64,000 nucleotides of DNA from Monilinia fructicola (lineage: Eukaryota > Ascomycota > Leotiomycetes > Helotiales > Sclerotiniaceae): assembly GCA_008692225.1 (NCBI GenBank), contig VICG01000002.1:1256001-1320000 (forward strand). The letters run 5' to 3'. The position numbers were made by a program, and so were the translations under genes. A model generated the notes under the pieces. It had not been told where the DNA came from, made no database searches, and worked only from the letters and a program-made list of their open reading frames with translations. Positions 1 to 11,134 of this stretch are shown here, piece after piece (positions within the stretch are counted from its first letter, which is position 1; each line of letters opens with the position of its first letter).

Positions 1-626
1 GAGGGCAAGAGGTGAGCCGCTTGAAAAGTAAGGAAGTTGTAAATTAACAAAGGGACTGCTGGAATTATTGATCTTGATGCTGCAAGGAGTGCTTAGTGGT
101 CGAATCGTCGGCGCAGATTGTTGTGAAGTTTGTTGTTGTAGTAGAGGTTAATGAGAAAGAAAGATCAGAAAAGAGTGTTGAAGGGTCGGGTAAACTAAAA
201 GAAAGTGAATAAGACTTGATGAAACCTTAACTCCAGAGTAGCAGATTGAAAGGTACGACACTCCAGAATTAAAACTGAAGTGATAACATTGAATAAAGGG
301 TTATCGGCGTCACTTCCAATCTGCCGATTATTACCTGCAGTATATTTCACTAGTGATGTTACTATCGCATATGCGCTGGGGCAGGCGCGACTGTTGCCTT
401 ATTACCTAATCATAGGTTAAGGCATAAATATTTGATTTCGAAATTTTCGGCTAACTAGCGCCTTCCACACAACAATTTGGAAATTCTGTAGGTTCAGTCA
501 TTGAAGCTCAGACAAGACAACTTATCACGACAAATCGCGACAAATCCTCCAGTACGTTGATAATTCCCTGCCGAATCAATCGAAGATCAAAACCGAAATC
601 TCTCAATTCTAACAAACAAATTAGAA
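1..626. other. Upstream spacer of the eL31 gene
   Basis: I see no supported coding region here. The last 150 bases are A/C-rich with repeated ACAAATCGCGACAAATCC-like words just upstream of the eL31 start, and probably hold its promoter and 5' leader. What lies left of base 1 is unknown. Confidence 0.5.
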
Positions 627-1151
627 ATGTCGACGTCCACCAAGAAGCCCGCCGGCAAGACCCAAAGATCCGCCATCGCTGATGTCGTTGCGCGCGAGTA
701 CACCATCCACTTGCACAAGAGAGTATGTCGAAATTGCGAAAAATAAGGGTTCGAAAAAGAAGAAAGGACTGATCGTTTCATCTATAGTTACATGGTGTCT
801 CTTTCAAGAAGCGTGCCCCAAGAGCCATCAAGGAGATCAAGGCATTCGCTACTTTGTCAATGGTATGGATATCATCTAGAACGGCTGACCGGAAGGATTT
901 AATAAGAGGATCAATACTGATATTGGTATTTCTTTAATTTATAGGGTACCTCCGATGTTCGTCTCGACCCCCAATTGAACAAGAAGGTTTGGGAAGCTGG
1001 TATCAAGGGTGTTCCATTCAGACTTCGCGTACGAATCTCGAGAAAGCGTAACGACGAGGAGGGTGCCAAGGAGAAGTTGTACAGTTACGTCCAGGCCGTC
1101 AATGTCCAGAACCCAAAGGGCCTCCACACTGTTGTTGTCGAGGATGCATAA
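627..1151 (+). CDS. RPL31: 60S ribosomal protein eL31
   Basis: Component of the large cytosolic ribosomal subunit, located near the peptide exit tunnel in the known family. Three exons (627-722, 788-862, 945-1151) give 125 residues, the usual eL31 length. Exon 1 encodes the N-terminus through the family motif YTIHLHKR; exon 2 continues with LHGVSFKKRAPRAIKEIKAF; exon 3 carries TSDVRLDPQLNKKVW and the RLRVRISRKR basic stretch. Introns start GTATGT and GTATGG and end TAG. All phases join without frame change. The start is the first ATG of the conserved N-terminus. It is convergent with the E2 gene that follows. The introns so early in the gene are typical of fungal ribosomal protein genes. Confidence 0.96.
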
Positions 1152-2074
1152 ATGATAAAAATCTACTATGGCATGGGGGTACTTCTGGAGTTGCTGCATT
1201 TCTGCTTGCCAAGGTAGCGGAAAATGAAAAGGTCTAACTTTCGATACCTAAATGCATCCAGTTGCTGTGGGAAATGTTTTCATGCACTTGTGATATTGGT
1301 CTGTGCTATGAGGTTGGAAAAGGCAAGCGAGGTCTTTTTCAAGGAGTTGGGAAGTAACGTTTCCCCAGGCAGCGCAAATGTGTAATGGGAATGCCGTGAG
1401 GCTGTTTTTGGACCATCGAATCATGCAAACAAGTGATGCATCAGGCACCTTTCGACATAATTTCTGTACGCTTCGCAGTTCCTACATTTTAATGAGCATA
1501 GGAATCTTCAAATCTTGATATCACATTGCCAGGCTTTCTTGCATAAGTATTTGAATATCTCATTGTTCTGCTCGTCTTTTTCGCCATGCGTGAAGCTCTG
1601 CCCATAGCGATTACATTCATTTGCGATGTCGAGCGTTGGCAACTAGTCAGGGAAACTTTCACAGTGCATTGCGTGTATAAAAAAACAAATCGCGAAGCTA
1701 ATGAAATAAGGGAGGGGCTTGTATTCAGTTATGTGTGAATTGAGTATGAGCACCATGAAGGATATCTACCAAAAATACGTCACTTCGAACTGATTTACAT
1801 CGAGTAGTTTCGGGTAGTGCATATCCAGTAGACTTCAATCATCTTTAACCATTCGTTGATATTGATGGAAGAACCAAAATAAGGATACAGCCTCCAGAGT
1901 CTTATTAATAAGACTACGCCCTCCTGTACTATCCTGAGAATGCGCAATAACCCAATGCTCCTCGAGTTGAAGCATAGACAGCTGTCCATGCCTGTTAAGC
2001 ACAGTCTCCAATTCATAAATATATTGACGCCGGGTATCTGAATGACGATGTTCACACTCTCCTTTACCAGACAC
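1152..2074. other. Intergenic spacer between convergent eL31 and E2 genes
   Basis: This holds the 3' ends of two convergent genes. Short open frames occur on the minus strand but show no recognisable protein. I see no RNA gene or notable repeat. Confidence 0.5.
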
Positions 2075-2780
2075 TCATTCATCATCAATGTCCTGGTGAC
2101 GACCATTGACCTTCTTTTGGAACTCCTCGGGGTTCTTGTCCCATAATTCAGCAGCCTCTCCGTTCAATGGTGATGCACTATTGATTAATGTTAGGACCGA
2201 TCTAGATGCTTAATCACCCATGCTCATAGGAATCAAACTTACTTATTTGGCTCTCCCAAAAGACTCTGTAAACTCAATAAAATGGTTTGGATGTTGTAAG
2301 CAGCAGTCCACTTATCCTTCAAGATATCCAAGCAAATCCGGCCAGAGAAATCGACATTAGGGTGATAGATAGGCGTCTTGAAGAGCACGGTGGGAGGTGC
2401 ATAGGGATAGTTGGATGGGAACGCAAAGGATAATTTGAACTGCTTGGAAGCATATGGAGTATCATCTGGACCGTCGATAGTGGCAGTCCAGGAGAGCAGA
2501 TTGCCGTCTGCAGAGGGAAATGCGGAGATGCCGGGGGCAGCAGAGGTCATCAATTGCATCAATTCGGTTTGGAGACTGTATTTTTCAGATTGTGTTAGTC
2601 TTGGATTTCTGTACCATAAGTGGTGCTTTATGAGGGGGTGAGAGATGTGTAGCAGGAGTGTACTGACCGTTTTGTAGTGCTCTGGGCATCGGGACCTTTG
2701 CGAGGAGCAAGTTTGGCAGCTTGAGCGGGTGGGACGTCTCCCGGAGCAGAATTCTGAGTATCCTCCATAGCGTAGTTCAT
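2075..2780 (-). CDS. Ubiquitin-conjugating enzyme E2, UBE2C/UbcH10-like
   Basis: E2 enzyme that receives ubiquitin from E1 on a cysteine and passes it to substrates. UBE2C-class enzymes serve the anaphase-promoting complex and drive mitotic exit. Three exons on the minus strand (2668-2780, 2243-2575, 2075-2177) give 182 residues. The UBC fold is clear: [18 protein letters not shown], then GRICLDIL with the catalytic Cys119, then [18 protein letters not shown] and the NGEAAELW segment. The roughly 35-residue Pro/Ala-rich extension before LQTEL is typical of the UBE2C group and argues against Ubc4/5 or Ubc13. Intron donors GTCAGT and GTAAGT with CAG/TAG acceptors keep frame through split Arg and Asn codons. 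It is divergent from CHK1 across about 1.2 kb, so two cell-cycle genes sit side by side. Confidence 0.93.
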
Positions 2781-3501
2781 GATGAAGTTCTGTTAAAGAA
2801 TGAAAAGCAGGAAAGCCTAATTAAGTAAGCCAACAACTAAGAAGTCGACGGCTCCTCGTGCAAGTGGTCGGTCGACAGAAACGGACAAAGACGGTTTAGT
2901 CGATGGGGAATGTAAATAAAAATTCTGAAGGCGATTGTGCAGGAGATGCCAAGAGTGTTCTGGAAGATGGAAACAAAGAAGGATTCTTTGGAAATTAATT
3001 GATTGTGTTGGGGCGAATGTGAATGTACAGTGGTGAGATATTGAAGAAGTGGATGTATGTAGGAGTTTCGAAGAGGATAATAATAAGTAGGTAGGTAGGT
3101 AGATCGTAGGTGAAGATTGGATTGATTGGAGTTTTGGATTTGTTTATTTCGGCAGGGTTAGTCGTAGATAATAGATACTAGGTAGGTAGCCATAGAAAAC
3201 GCGGGCGGGTACAAATGGGAACCTTGGAAGGAAGAAGTGAGAAGTGGGAAAGAAGTACAAGTAAGTCGGTCGGTCGGTCCTACTGTAGTGGTCAAGCATT
3301 CATTTTCATTGCTTTCGCGATACGCGACTTGGAGGGATTGAAAGTCGAAACATGAACGCGACTTAGCAGGTCCACGGTATTGTTATTAAAACGGCTTTTG
3401 GATTAAAACGGCTTCTGGATCAATCACGTACTGTACTGCCTACCTAGTAGGTATCTACCTAGGTACTTACTACCTGCCTACCTACCTACCTACCTACCTA
3501 C

Positions 3502-3536
<35 letters not shown>

Positions 3537-3951
3537 CCCAAATAGGGAATTAATGAATGAATTAATTAATAATCGCCTTTTCCTTGATTTTGCTTCCATC
3601 CATGAATAAAGTATACAAAATAGACCTCAATCATACTCGAGTATCTTGAATTAATTCATAATTGCATTGCATTGCAAACTTCATTGGATATTCGAATACA
3701 AGTACTTGTAGTTCACATTCATTCATTCTATCACTCAGTCACCTTCCATTCTCGTCCACGTAGCATTCCATCTTTCTATACTGACGGAGTAGGTATCTAG
3801 GTATCTATCTACCTAGTACCTATCTATACTATTGTGGGCGTTCTTGAAGAAATCCCGTCTTCGTTCGTTCATTCTTGACTTCATTACTCCGTACAACACC
3901 GTGCAACGCAGTACAGTATAGTATCATACTTCGTTTCCAGCACATAAAGTT
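2781..3951. promoter_or_regulatory. Shared divergent promoter region of the E2 and CHK1 genes
   Basis: About 1.17 kb lies between the divergent starts of the E2 (minus) and CHK1 (plus). It contains a CCTA/TCTA microsatellite and many dispersed TACCTAGGTA-like words. I cannot assign specific factor sites or a transcription start. Confidence 0.45.
3472..3537. repeat. CCTA/TCTA compound microsatellite
   Basis: A run of CCTA units passes directly into a run of TCTA units. Similar short TAGGTAGG words recur at about 3090 and 3790. It lies in the divergent promoter between the E2 and CHK1. Confidence 0.9.
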
Positions 3952-5664
3952 ATGGCAGCAGTGCCATTGTCACAATTGGACCCGCTCCCCCGCGACCTAC
4001 CTTTTCGAATTATTTCTAAAACAATAGGCAGAGGTGCCTATGCCTCGTAAGTCAAAATATCGCAACCTTATCGCTTACGCTATACACGCGGTTGATCTTC
4101 ATGGACATGCTAATAATCAATGTCTACTGTATAGAATCAAGAAAGCCATTCCCCCAGTCGATTCCACTCCAGTTTTTGCAGTCAAATTTATACACAAAGC
4201 TTATGCTGTTAAACATGGCCGAATTTCCGCAAAGCAAATCGCCATGGAGGTGTCATTACACTCGCACATTGGAAAGCATCCAAATATAATCGAGTGGTTT
4301 GCAACAGGCGAGGATGCTGTGTGGAAATGGATAGCGATGGAGTATGCAGAAGGAGGGGACTTATTCGACAAGATTGAAGCAGATGTTGGCATCAAGGAAG
4401 ACATTGCACATTTCTACTTCACACAATTGGTTAGTGGAGTGAGCTATATGCATAGAAAGGGAGTCGGACATCGAGATATCAAACCTGAGAACATATTACT
4501 ATCAGCCAGTGGTGATTTAAAGATTGCGGATTTTGGATTGGCAACATTGTTTGAATACAATGGAGCGAGGAAGCTTAGTACGACTATGTGTGGTAGTCCA
4601 CCATATATTGCGCCGGAAGTGATCTCTTGCTCTAGGAATACTCAAACGAAGACGAAGGGAGCAGGATATGCTGCAAACATGGTGGATATTTGGTCGTGCG
4701 GGGTCGTATTATTTGTGCTCTTGGTGGGGAACACACCTTGGGATCAACCTACGGCCGAAAGTTGGGAATTTGATGAATATATAAAATCCAACGGCCGAAG
4801 TTCAGATGAACTATGGAAAAAATTGCCGGCTTCGGTTTTATCATTATTACGAGGTATGATGAATGTGGATGTCCCTAAACGCTTCAGTTTTGAGCAGATC
4901 AAACGACATCCATGGTATACACGGAAGAACCCACTTCTCACAAAAGATGGCAAAATGAGCGACCCATTGGGTCTTGCTACTCAGATGTTGGCGAATCTCC
5001 GTATTGACTTCGAGCAAAAGCCCAGCGCATCACAACTTAGCCAAGATGCAATGCAGCTTGACAGTCGCAACTTCTCATTCACGCAACCGGAAAATCCGGT
5101 CATGGATATGCAATTTGACTGGGAACGGCCACCTCGTATATTACCTACATCACAACCTACTGAGGCCATCACATGTAATGTCCAACTTCCATCGCCAGTC
5201 ACATCTGATCATGGAGATACAAACACTCGCCGACGAACCTTCCATGTCTCAATTTTCTCCCAATCCCACCGTCTCCCTGCGACTTACGCAACATGCTCGT
5301 CAATTCCAAGATATTCTCCCTAATTACTCGCTTACGAGATTCTTTCTCACATCTCCCAGTTCCTCAATTGTTAACTCTTCTATCCGAATCCTTGCATGCC
5401 ATGAACATCCCAGTACCGCCCTTGGCTCAACTGCAGAGCAGTCAGTTGCATGCAGCATGGGTTAAGGTACGGGCGATGGATAGTAGAAGATGTGGCATGA
5501 GTGGGGAAATTGTGCTGGATACTTATGAGACGGAGGAGAGAGAGTTAGTAGAAGTGAGGTTTGTCAAAGTTAAAGGAGATCCATTGGAGTGGAGACGATT
5601 TTTCAAGAGAGTGGTAGTGGCGTGTAAAGAGGGGGTTTATATACCTTCCGTTGACGATGCGTAA
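3952..5664 (+). CDS. CHK1: Checkpoint serine/threonine kinase Chk1, C-terminal frame broken
   Basis: DNA-damage checkpoint kinase; the known family acts in the nucleus downstream of ATR and delays mitosis. Exon 1 (3952-4046) encodes the N-terminus up to the glycine-loop segment IGRGAYAS. After an 87-bp intron the kinase runs with ATP-binding Lys49 (FAVKF), YAEGGDLFDKIE, catalytic HRDIKPEN (Asp146), DFG at 164-166 and GSPPYIAPE. The phrase GGDLFDKIEADVGI is a Chk1 signature. After the kinase the frame changes twice. The open frame moves near 5221-5223 (AAA) and again near 5343-5345 (TTT). With those changes the protein continues as FSPNPTVSLRLTQHARQFQ..., SHLPVPQLLTLL... and GDPLEWRRFFKRVV, the Chk1 regulatory tail (KA1-like), ending at TAA 5662. 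Read literally, the protein would stop at about 5323. Either two one-base sequence errors or real damage. Confidence 0.88.
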
Positions 5665-6576
5665 CAGTTCTGAACAAGTAATGGATTTGGAGTATGGGAT
5701 GGTTGGGATGGACGGTTGGATAGGAAATGGGATGAGATGAACTAACTCAACGAGATATGACATATGGAATGGGATAGATAGGTTGGATAGGGGTATTGAA
5801 TGATCTGGATTTTGACTGGTACCTAGGATATGAAAAAGATCCGGATAGTCGGCAGAACAAGAACTATTATCCCACTTGAAGCGATGACTTTGCGTAGATA
5901 GATTCTTTGTACATATCTTTAATTAATCTTAATATTTCCCCCCCATACATTCGCCTCACTCACCACACTCATTTTCAAATATGATGATGATATTGTGTTC
6001 CTCTGTATTCGAGCTCTAATGGCTTTGAATGAAACGGTCAAGAATTGAATTCCACACACTGAGAAAATATCTCCCGGTAACTTCGTGGGTGTTTTTATAT
6101 ATAATCCCTGATGAGCTAGCTCTTTTTTGTCCCCCGGAGATCTTTCTCTTTGAGCCTTGGACGAGCAATTAATGATTATCTCGTAAAGAGAGATCATGGA
6201 ATTAAAGTATTCGTGAATTCTTCTATTGCTATGTTTGAACACTGATTTCTTTTGATTTGCATCCATCATATCCATTCTACCTGTGTTTCACGGTTATTAT
6301 ACTACGAGGTCTCCATGGATCTCATCTGCCCTTGCCGTCTCGTATACTCCCGTGTTTGGCGGGGTTGAGAGACAAGGACGAGAGGGGTCCATGCACAGAC
6401 CGTTTTGCCGAGTCATGCACAATTGGGCTTATCGGCTGGGACTAGAAGCTCAAGGTTGAATACCTGGGAAGGATCTCGAAGGTCAATCAACCTTTTAATC
6501 ATCAACAACGAATAATAACTGACCTCTTTCATATCTCTTTTATATATGCTGTTTGATACCTTTCCTGCATTCACAA
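5665..6576. other. Intergenic spacer, CHK1 to F-box gene
   Basis: No supported gene. Short open frames on both strands have no recognisable product. The right end is the promoter of the F-box gene. Confidence 0.5.
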
Positions 6577-8766
6577 ATGGCCAAAATGGATGAACTGCCT
6601 TCAGAGATCATTTTGAATATTACTTCATGTCAAGATACTCCCAAATCCTTTTGATAATCATCAAAATGCTAATATTCCTACTTTCATAGATCTAGAGCCT
6701 GCAGATATCGTTAAACTCCAGTTTGTTTCTAAACGATACTTGGAACTTGCTCGTGATGATACGCTGTGGCGTGAACAATGCTTTACGCATTCCTCATTCC
6801 TCGACAAGCTTCGCAGACGTCAAGAATTGATATCCACAGAATCCGAAGACGATTCGGGGATGCGAGATTTGGCCATAGCTCTTGCTACAAACAATGGAAC
6901 CGGCGATTCGAGACTGCATAGAGCTCGCCATGAAGCTCGAGACCCCAAAGCTAGATTGAATGAGAGGATTAGGATATTGGCTAATTGGGATCCGAGTTAT
7001 CCTACCGAGAATGTCAAGTGGTATGATGAGTATATCGCAAGAAATGCGCCTATATCTACGAATTGGCTTCAGCAACCGAGGAATCGCGAAAGTCCAAGTT
7101 ATGAACATCTGGAGGTACGGGGATGGCTTTATATACACCGAGAGGTGAAACGGGTGCCACGATGGTGGTTGCGTAAGTATTTCTGGTTGCTTCTTTGATA
7201 TGTCAACCTTGGACACGAACCGTACTGAACTCGATATAGACCGCTTGATGATGGTTCCATTTGTCTCTGGGACATCAGTGCGAATGCGACTAGAAAAGGT
7301 AGTATAATTGCGAGAAGTGAATCTGGGATCTTGTCAGTCGATGAGGCCCCGCAGGATCGAAAATTGCGTTCAAAGATGATAAGTACTGGTGTCACAGAAT
7401 GTATCAGCGTTGACAGTACTCTTAAGAGAGCCCTATATTGCTGTGCAAAGTGGTATGTGGTTTCTCTTCCATCGAATGTCATGATACTCTGAGGTTTTCT
7501 TTCGTTTGAGCAGTACGCCTTTTTATCAACCTGGATGTTGCTGAAAATACCCGGATCATTGCTCTGTTTCCAATAGCAACTGACGATTAGACAGGCCTGG
7601 TTGAAGTTGATCTAGAGACCCTACAAACAGTGAACCATGAAAGATATCCGTTTTCTATCACCGCCCTTTCTGAAGCAAAGCATCCGGTACCCCTTACCGT
7701 AGGAACCAACTTGTCTCTTTATCTTCATGATTCCCGCCAAAGAGCAAACGTTGGACCGCTCAACCACGCCGAGCAACTTGATTCGTTCAGCGTGCCATCC
7801 GACTCGGCAAACAAACCATTTGGTCTGAAAAGCTTCTTGAATCCAGAACCAAGCTCCGAGTATGCTCACTTGTATCAGCCGGGTCCTCTCAGTATTGTGC
7901 ACCTACCCAGTTCAGGGGATGAATGGAATGGTAATGGGAAATATATACGTCGCTGGGAGGTTCCCTAGTATACTCAATTATGACCGTAGAAATTTTCCTA
8001 AGCTTCGAGGAACAATTCATTCTGGTGCACGACTGTCTCAGATTGCTACTCTCCCGTATCCTTTTGCATCGATGGATAAGGACCTCGCCCGTCGGGGTGA
8101 ACTTTCTATCGAGCAAGTATGGCAAGCAAAGACCAGGCCAGGAAAAACCTTGATTGCTTGCGGTGAGTACAATACTAAAGGCTCGCTGGAGATGTATGGA
8201 CTGGCCCCCGATTCCAATCTTTCCAATATATCCTCCCAGTTCACCGCAGGACGGTTGCAAGACTCTACCATGAAAAATCGCCAAAACATCTTCCAGCTCG
8301 AAACTCTTATCTGTTGCCAATCATGGTACTCGCATTGTTGTCTCTGACGGTGGGGGCAATATAAAAGTGGTTCGAAAGGGATGGTTTCACCGAGGTCCGA
8401 AGATGGAATATCGCCCACGGCTCTGATGCAGCCCCAAGGGGTATATTTGGTACATTGGGCGATTCTTACATGGATTCAGGATCTGGGGATATCGCGATCA
8501 AGATCCAGCCCACTGACTCTGGGCTGGATGAACGGCCCGTTAACGAGAATGACCTTGTTTTATGGACAGGAGAGAAATTGGGGCTGTTAAACTTTTCTGG
8601 CAAACCTGGCTTCACAGCAGACTCCTTTGAAGAGACGGCCAAAACTGCGGAGGAGGCTCTTCTGGACCAAGAAGAACGCACCCATGCAGAAACTATGAGA
8701 AGAGCACTGGAGATGCAGGCAAATGAGGTCAGGTACGTCAGGGGTCTAGGATTAGGATTTGTGTGA
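6577..8766 (+). pseudogene. F-box protein with WD40-like C-terminal part, multiply frameshifted
   Basis: Probable substrate-recognition subunit of an SCF ubiquitin ligase. The N-terminal F-box reads MDELPSEIILNI, then across an intron (6629-6689) SYLEPADIVKLQFVSKRYLEL...LWREQCF. A second intron is at 7173-7239. After it, PLDDGSICLWD is a WD-repeat-like motif. A third intron is likely at 7453-7513. The C-terminus is charged and helical (EEALLDQEERTHAETMRRALEMQANEVRYVRGLGLGFV). Continuous protein is recovered only if short runs change by one base: G-run 7119-7122, CCC 7431-7433, AAA 7939-7941, AAAA 8283-8286, AAAA 8363-8366. TAG at 7588-7590 is in frame but might be removed by an alternative intron ending there. 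Coding character is preserved between breaks, so decay would be recent, or the sequence has local errors. The specific F-box family is not identified. Confidence 0.65.
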
Positions 8767-11134
8767 CATCTCCAGCGGGTTACCCTTCCTCAGTATTTTG
8801 TCAAGAATTCTCACCATCAAGCTGGAAATTCGAGAGGTAGTGAGGGGGGTCAATGGTCCGTATATTCTCGCTGCACAGCAACTAAATGGGCACTGTACGT
8901 ACGGACTATCCTCGATTTTTCGACCATTTGATATGGTCAGGCGATATCTGCCAGCACAACAGGGAATCCGCGATGCACCTTGTGATACCGGGACGAGTTT
9001 CCAGGACCACATTTCTGTGAGATGTTGACCACAGCTTCCTCAAAAGGCTCTAATTACTAAAAAGGTAAAAGATTGACAGTATTCGTATGCCGATCGGAGA
9101 ATAAGGCTGTGCGATTTCACGGGACCTTGTTCAACGGAACTCAATCTGCAGCTCAAAACGGTGAGATGAAGTTCCTAGTTCTAGAGTAGTATGGGGGCCA
9201 CCGGCTGGGGCTGCCTACCCGCCAAGTAAGTTTTTATGGAATTATTGGCATGTCTCCTTGCAAAACACGGAGTACAGCAACTCCAGATCAAGCATTTACC
9301 TTGCATGCGAAGTTTTGGAAGACTCTGGACCAGTTGAAACATTTTGGGATGAAGATCATGTATCTTATATTTTTTCGGGTCATTTTCGAATGGTATGAAT
9401 GATGAATGGTAGCCTTGTTACTCGGATTTGCGGTCGTACTGAGAGTATACATAAACTTATTGGGTCTGGTGTGACTAGCTTCCTCTCATTCTTACATATC
9501 CTTTTTGTAGGGCGGTACCACTTGATACTTGATTGACCACGATTTCATCTCAGGTTGATCTGGAATAGGATGGTGGACGGTGGCAATAAAAATGAAATTT
9601 CTTGGTCTAGCATACCTCGCATATGTATATGGTTTTGTAAAAGTTTGGTTGGAAAAGTGTCAGATTGATTTTAGACCTATCACTTTAAACGAGGCGAACA
9701 ATTCGGCAACAAGATCAGATTAAAGTTACATTAGCGTTAGGAAAGGATGTTCCAAGGTTAGTTGAATTAAGATCTAATTAAGAAGTACGGCACGGTACAC
9801 TGGGTACGGTACAGTGCGGTTGCTAGGTGTATGGAGTCTGGACAGTGGGCAGTGGACACTCACTGGGCGGAGTATGTTCAAGTACAGGTAAGGTCAAGAT
9901 TCAGGAAGTGGTAATTAAGTACTTTAGGTACTGTATCTACCAGGTAAGTATACATACAGTGCTACTTGTTACTTATCTTACTTTGCCTTCTCCGTACCTT
10001 ACTTACTACAAACATACGAACGAGAACAGTAGGTACTAGGTACCAAGGCCATTAACATAAGATTTCCTTTAATAATTTGATGCTAGTTGAAATTACACTG
10101 ATGCTTTTACGAGGTACATACCATAAGTACGGTAAGTAACCTTATTATTGGACCATTATTGTTGATTAGATCAAAATACATATATTAGATCAATCAATAT
10201 ATGTATGTATATATATCCATATATATATACACGTACAGTAGATAAAAAGGGCTAAAAGGGCTAAGAGGGCTAAGAGGGCTAAACGGGTTATGACGGTTAT
10301 TTCATACATTGATTTCATTCATGACTTGTCCTTCTTAATCCATCCACCCAACCAGTCATCTAGCTTGTCATCTATCCATCGATCCATTGACTGTACGAGA
10401 CGTTATTCTTCTTATTTGATTTGATTTGATTTTCCCCTTCTCTTCCCTTCCCTTCCTTTGTCAATTTCCAAATCTCACACACAAGGCGAGGCGGTGTGTA
10501 ACTACTTAACTGCTCTACTTGGGGGGTTTCGGATCGCCCGCTGTCACTGCACCACACACAACACACGCACACCTAGACACCTTGACACCTAGACATCTAG
10601 ACACCTAGACCAACCTAACTAAATTTACAACCTTGGAAATTTCTGCATAATCCGTTCATCAACGATCAACGATTCGCAAGTGAAAGAATCATTAGAGGTT
10701 GAAAGGATTATGGTTGTCGGTATCATTCTCAAAAGTTCTCCGCATCTGACGTTTCTTTCCACTTATCTATCAATAGACTCTAGGGAGGTATATGCCAACG
10801 TTGTCAAGCAAAGTCCAAGATATTGTAATCACAAAAAGGATTTTCTCTCAGCCTCATGCTATTGTTTCTGGGATCTTAAACCCCACGAAAAAGTAAAATT
10901 CACAGTGTCATTCTATTTTTCTCATGTACTTTGAGAGCTCTGCATCTTGAAAGCGGTGACAGGGCTAATTCAATATTAACCCGAGTAAGCCTCACTGTGC
11001 ATACGTCGTGTGGCATATGCAGCTTCTCATAGTAGTGTGAGCTTTGTCCGAAGATAATATACATCGGCTTACTTTCCACTTCTTCCTACGGTCACAAATT
11101 CTGTATTCCGTCCTTCCTTTTTCCTTTATTCTTC
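8767..11134. other. Long intergenic region with no supported gene
   Basis: About 2.4 kb without a convincing open frame. It contains A+T-rich stretches, dispersed GGTAC/TACGGTAC words near 9790-9830, TATATA tracts near 10190-10235 and a small GGGCTAAGA tandem array. The right end is the promoter of the first SprT-like gene. Confidence 0.5.
10249..10285. repeat. Short GGGCTAARA tandem repeat
   Basis: Four near-identical units of GGGCTAAAA/GGGCTAAGA in a row, followed by a degenerate GGGTTATGA unit. It lies in non-coding DNA. Confidence 0.8.
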
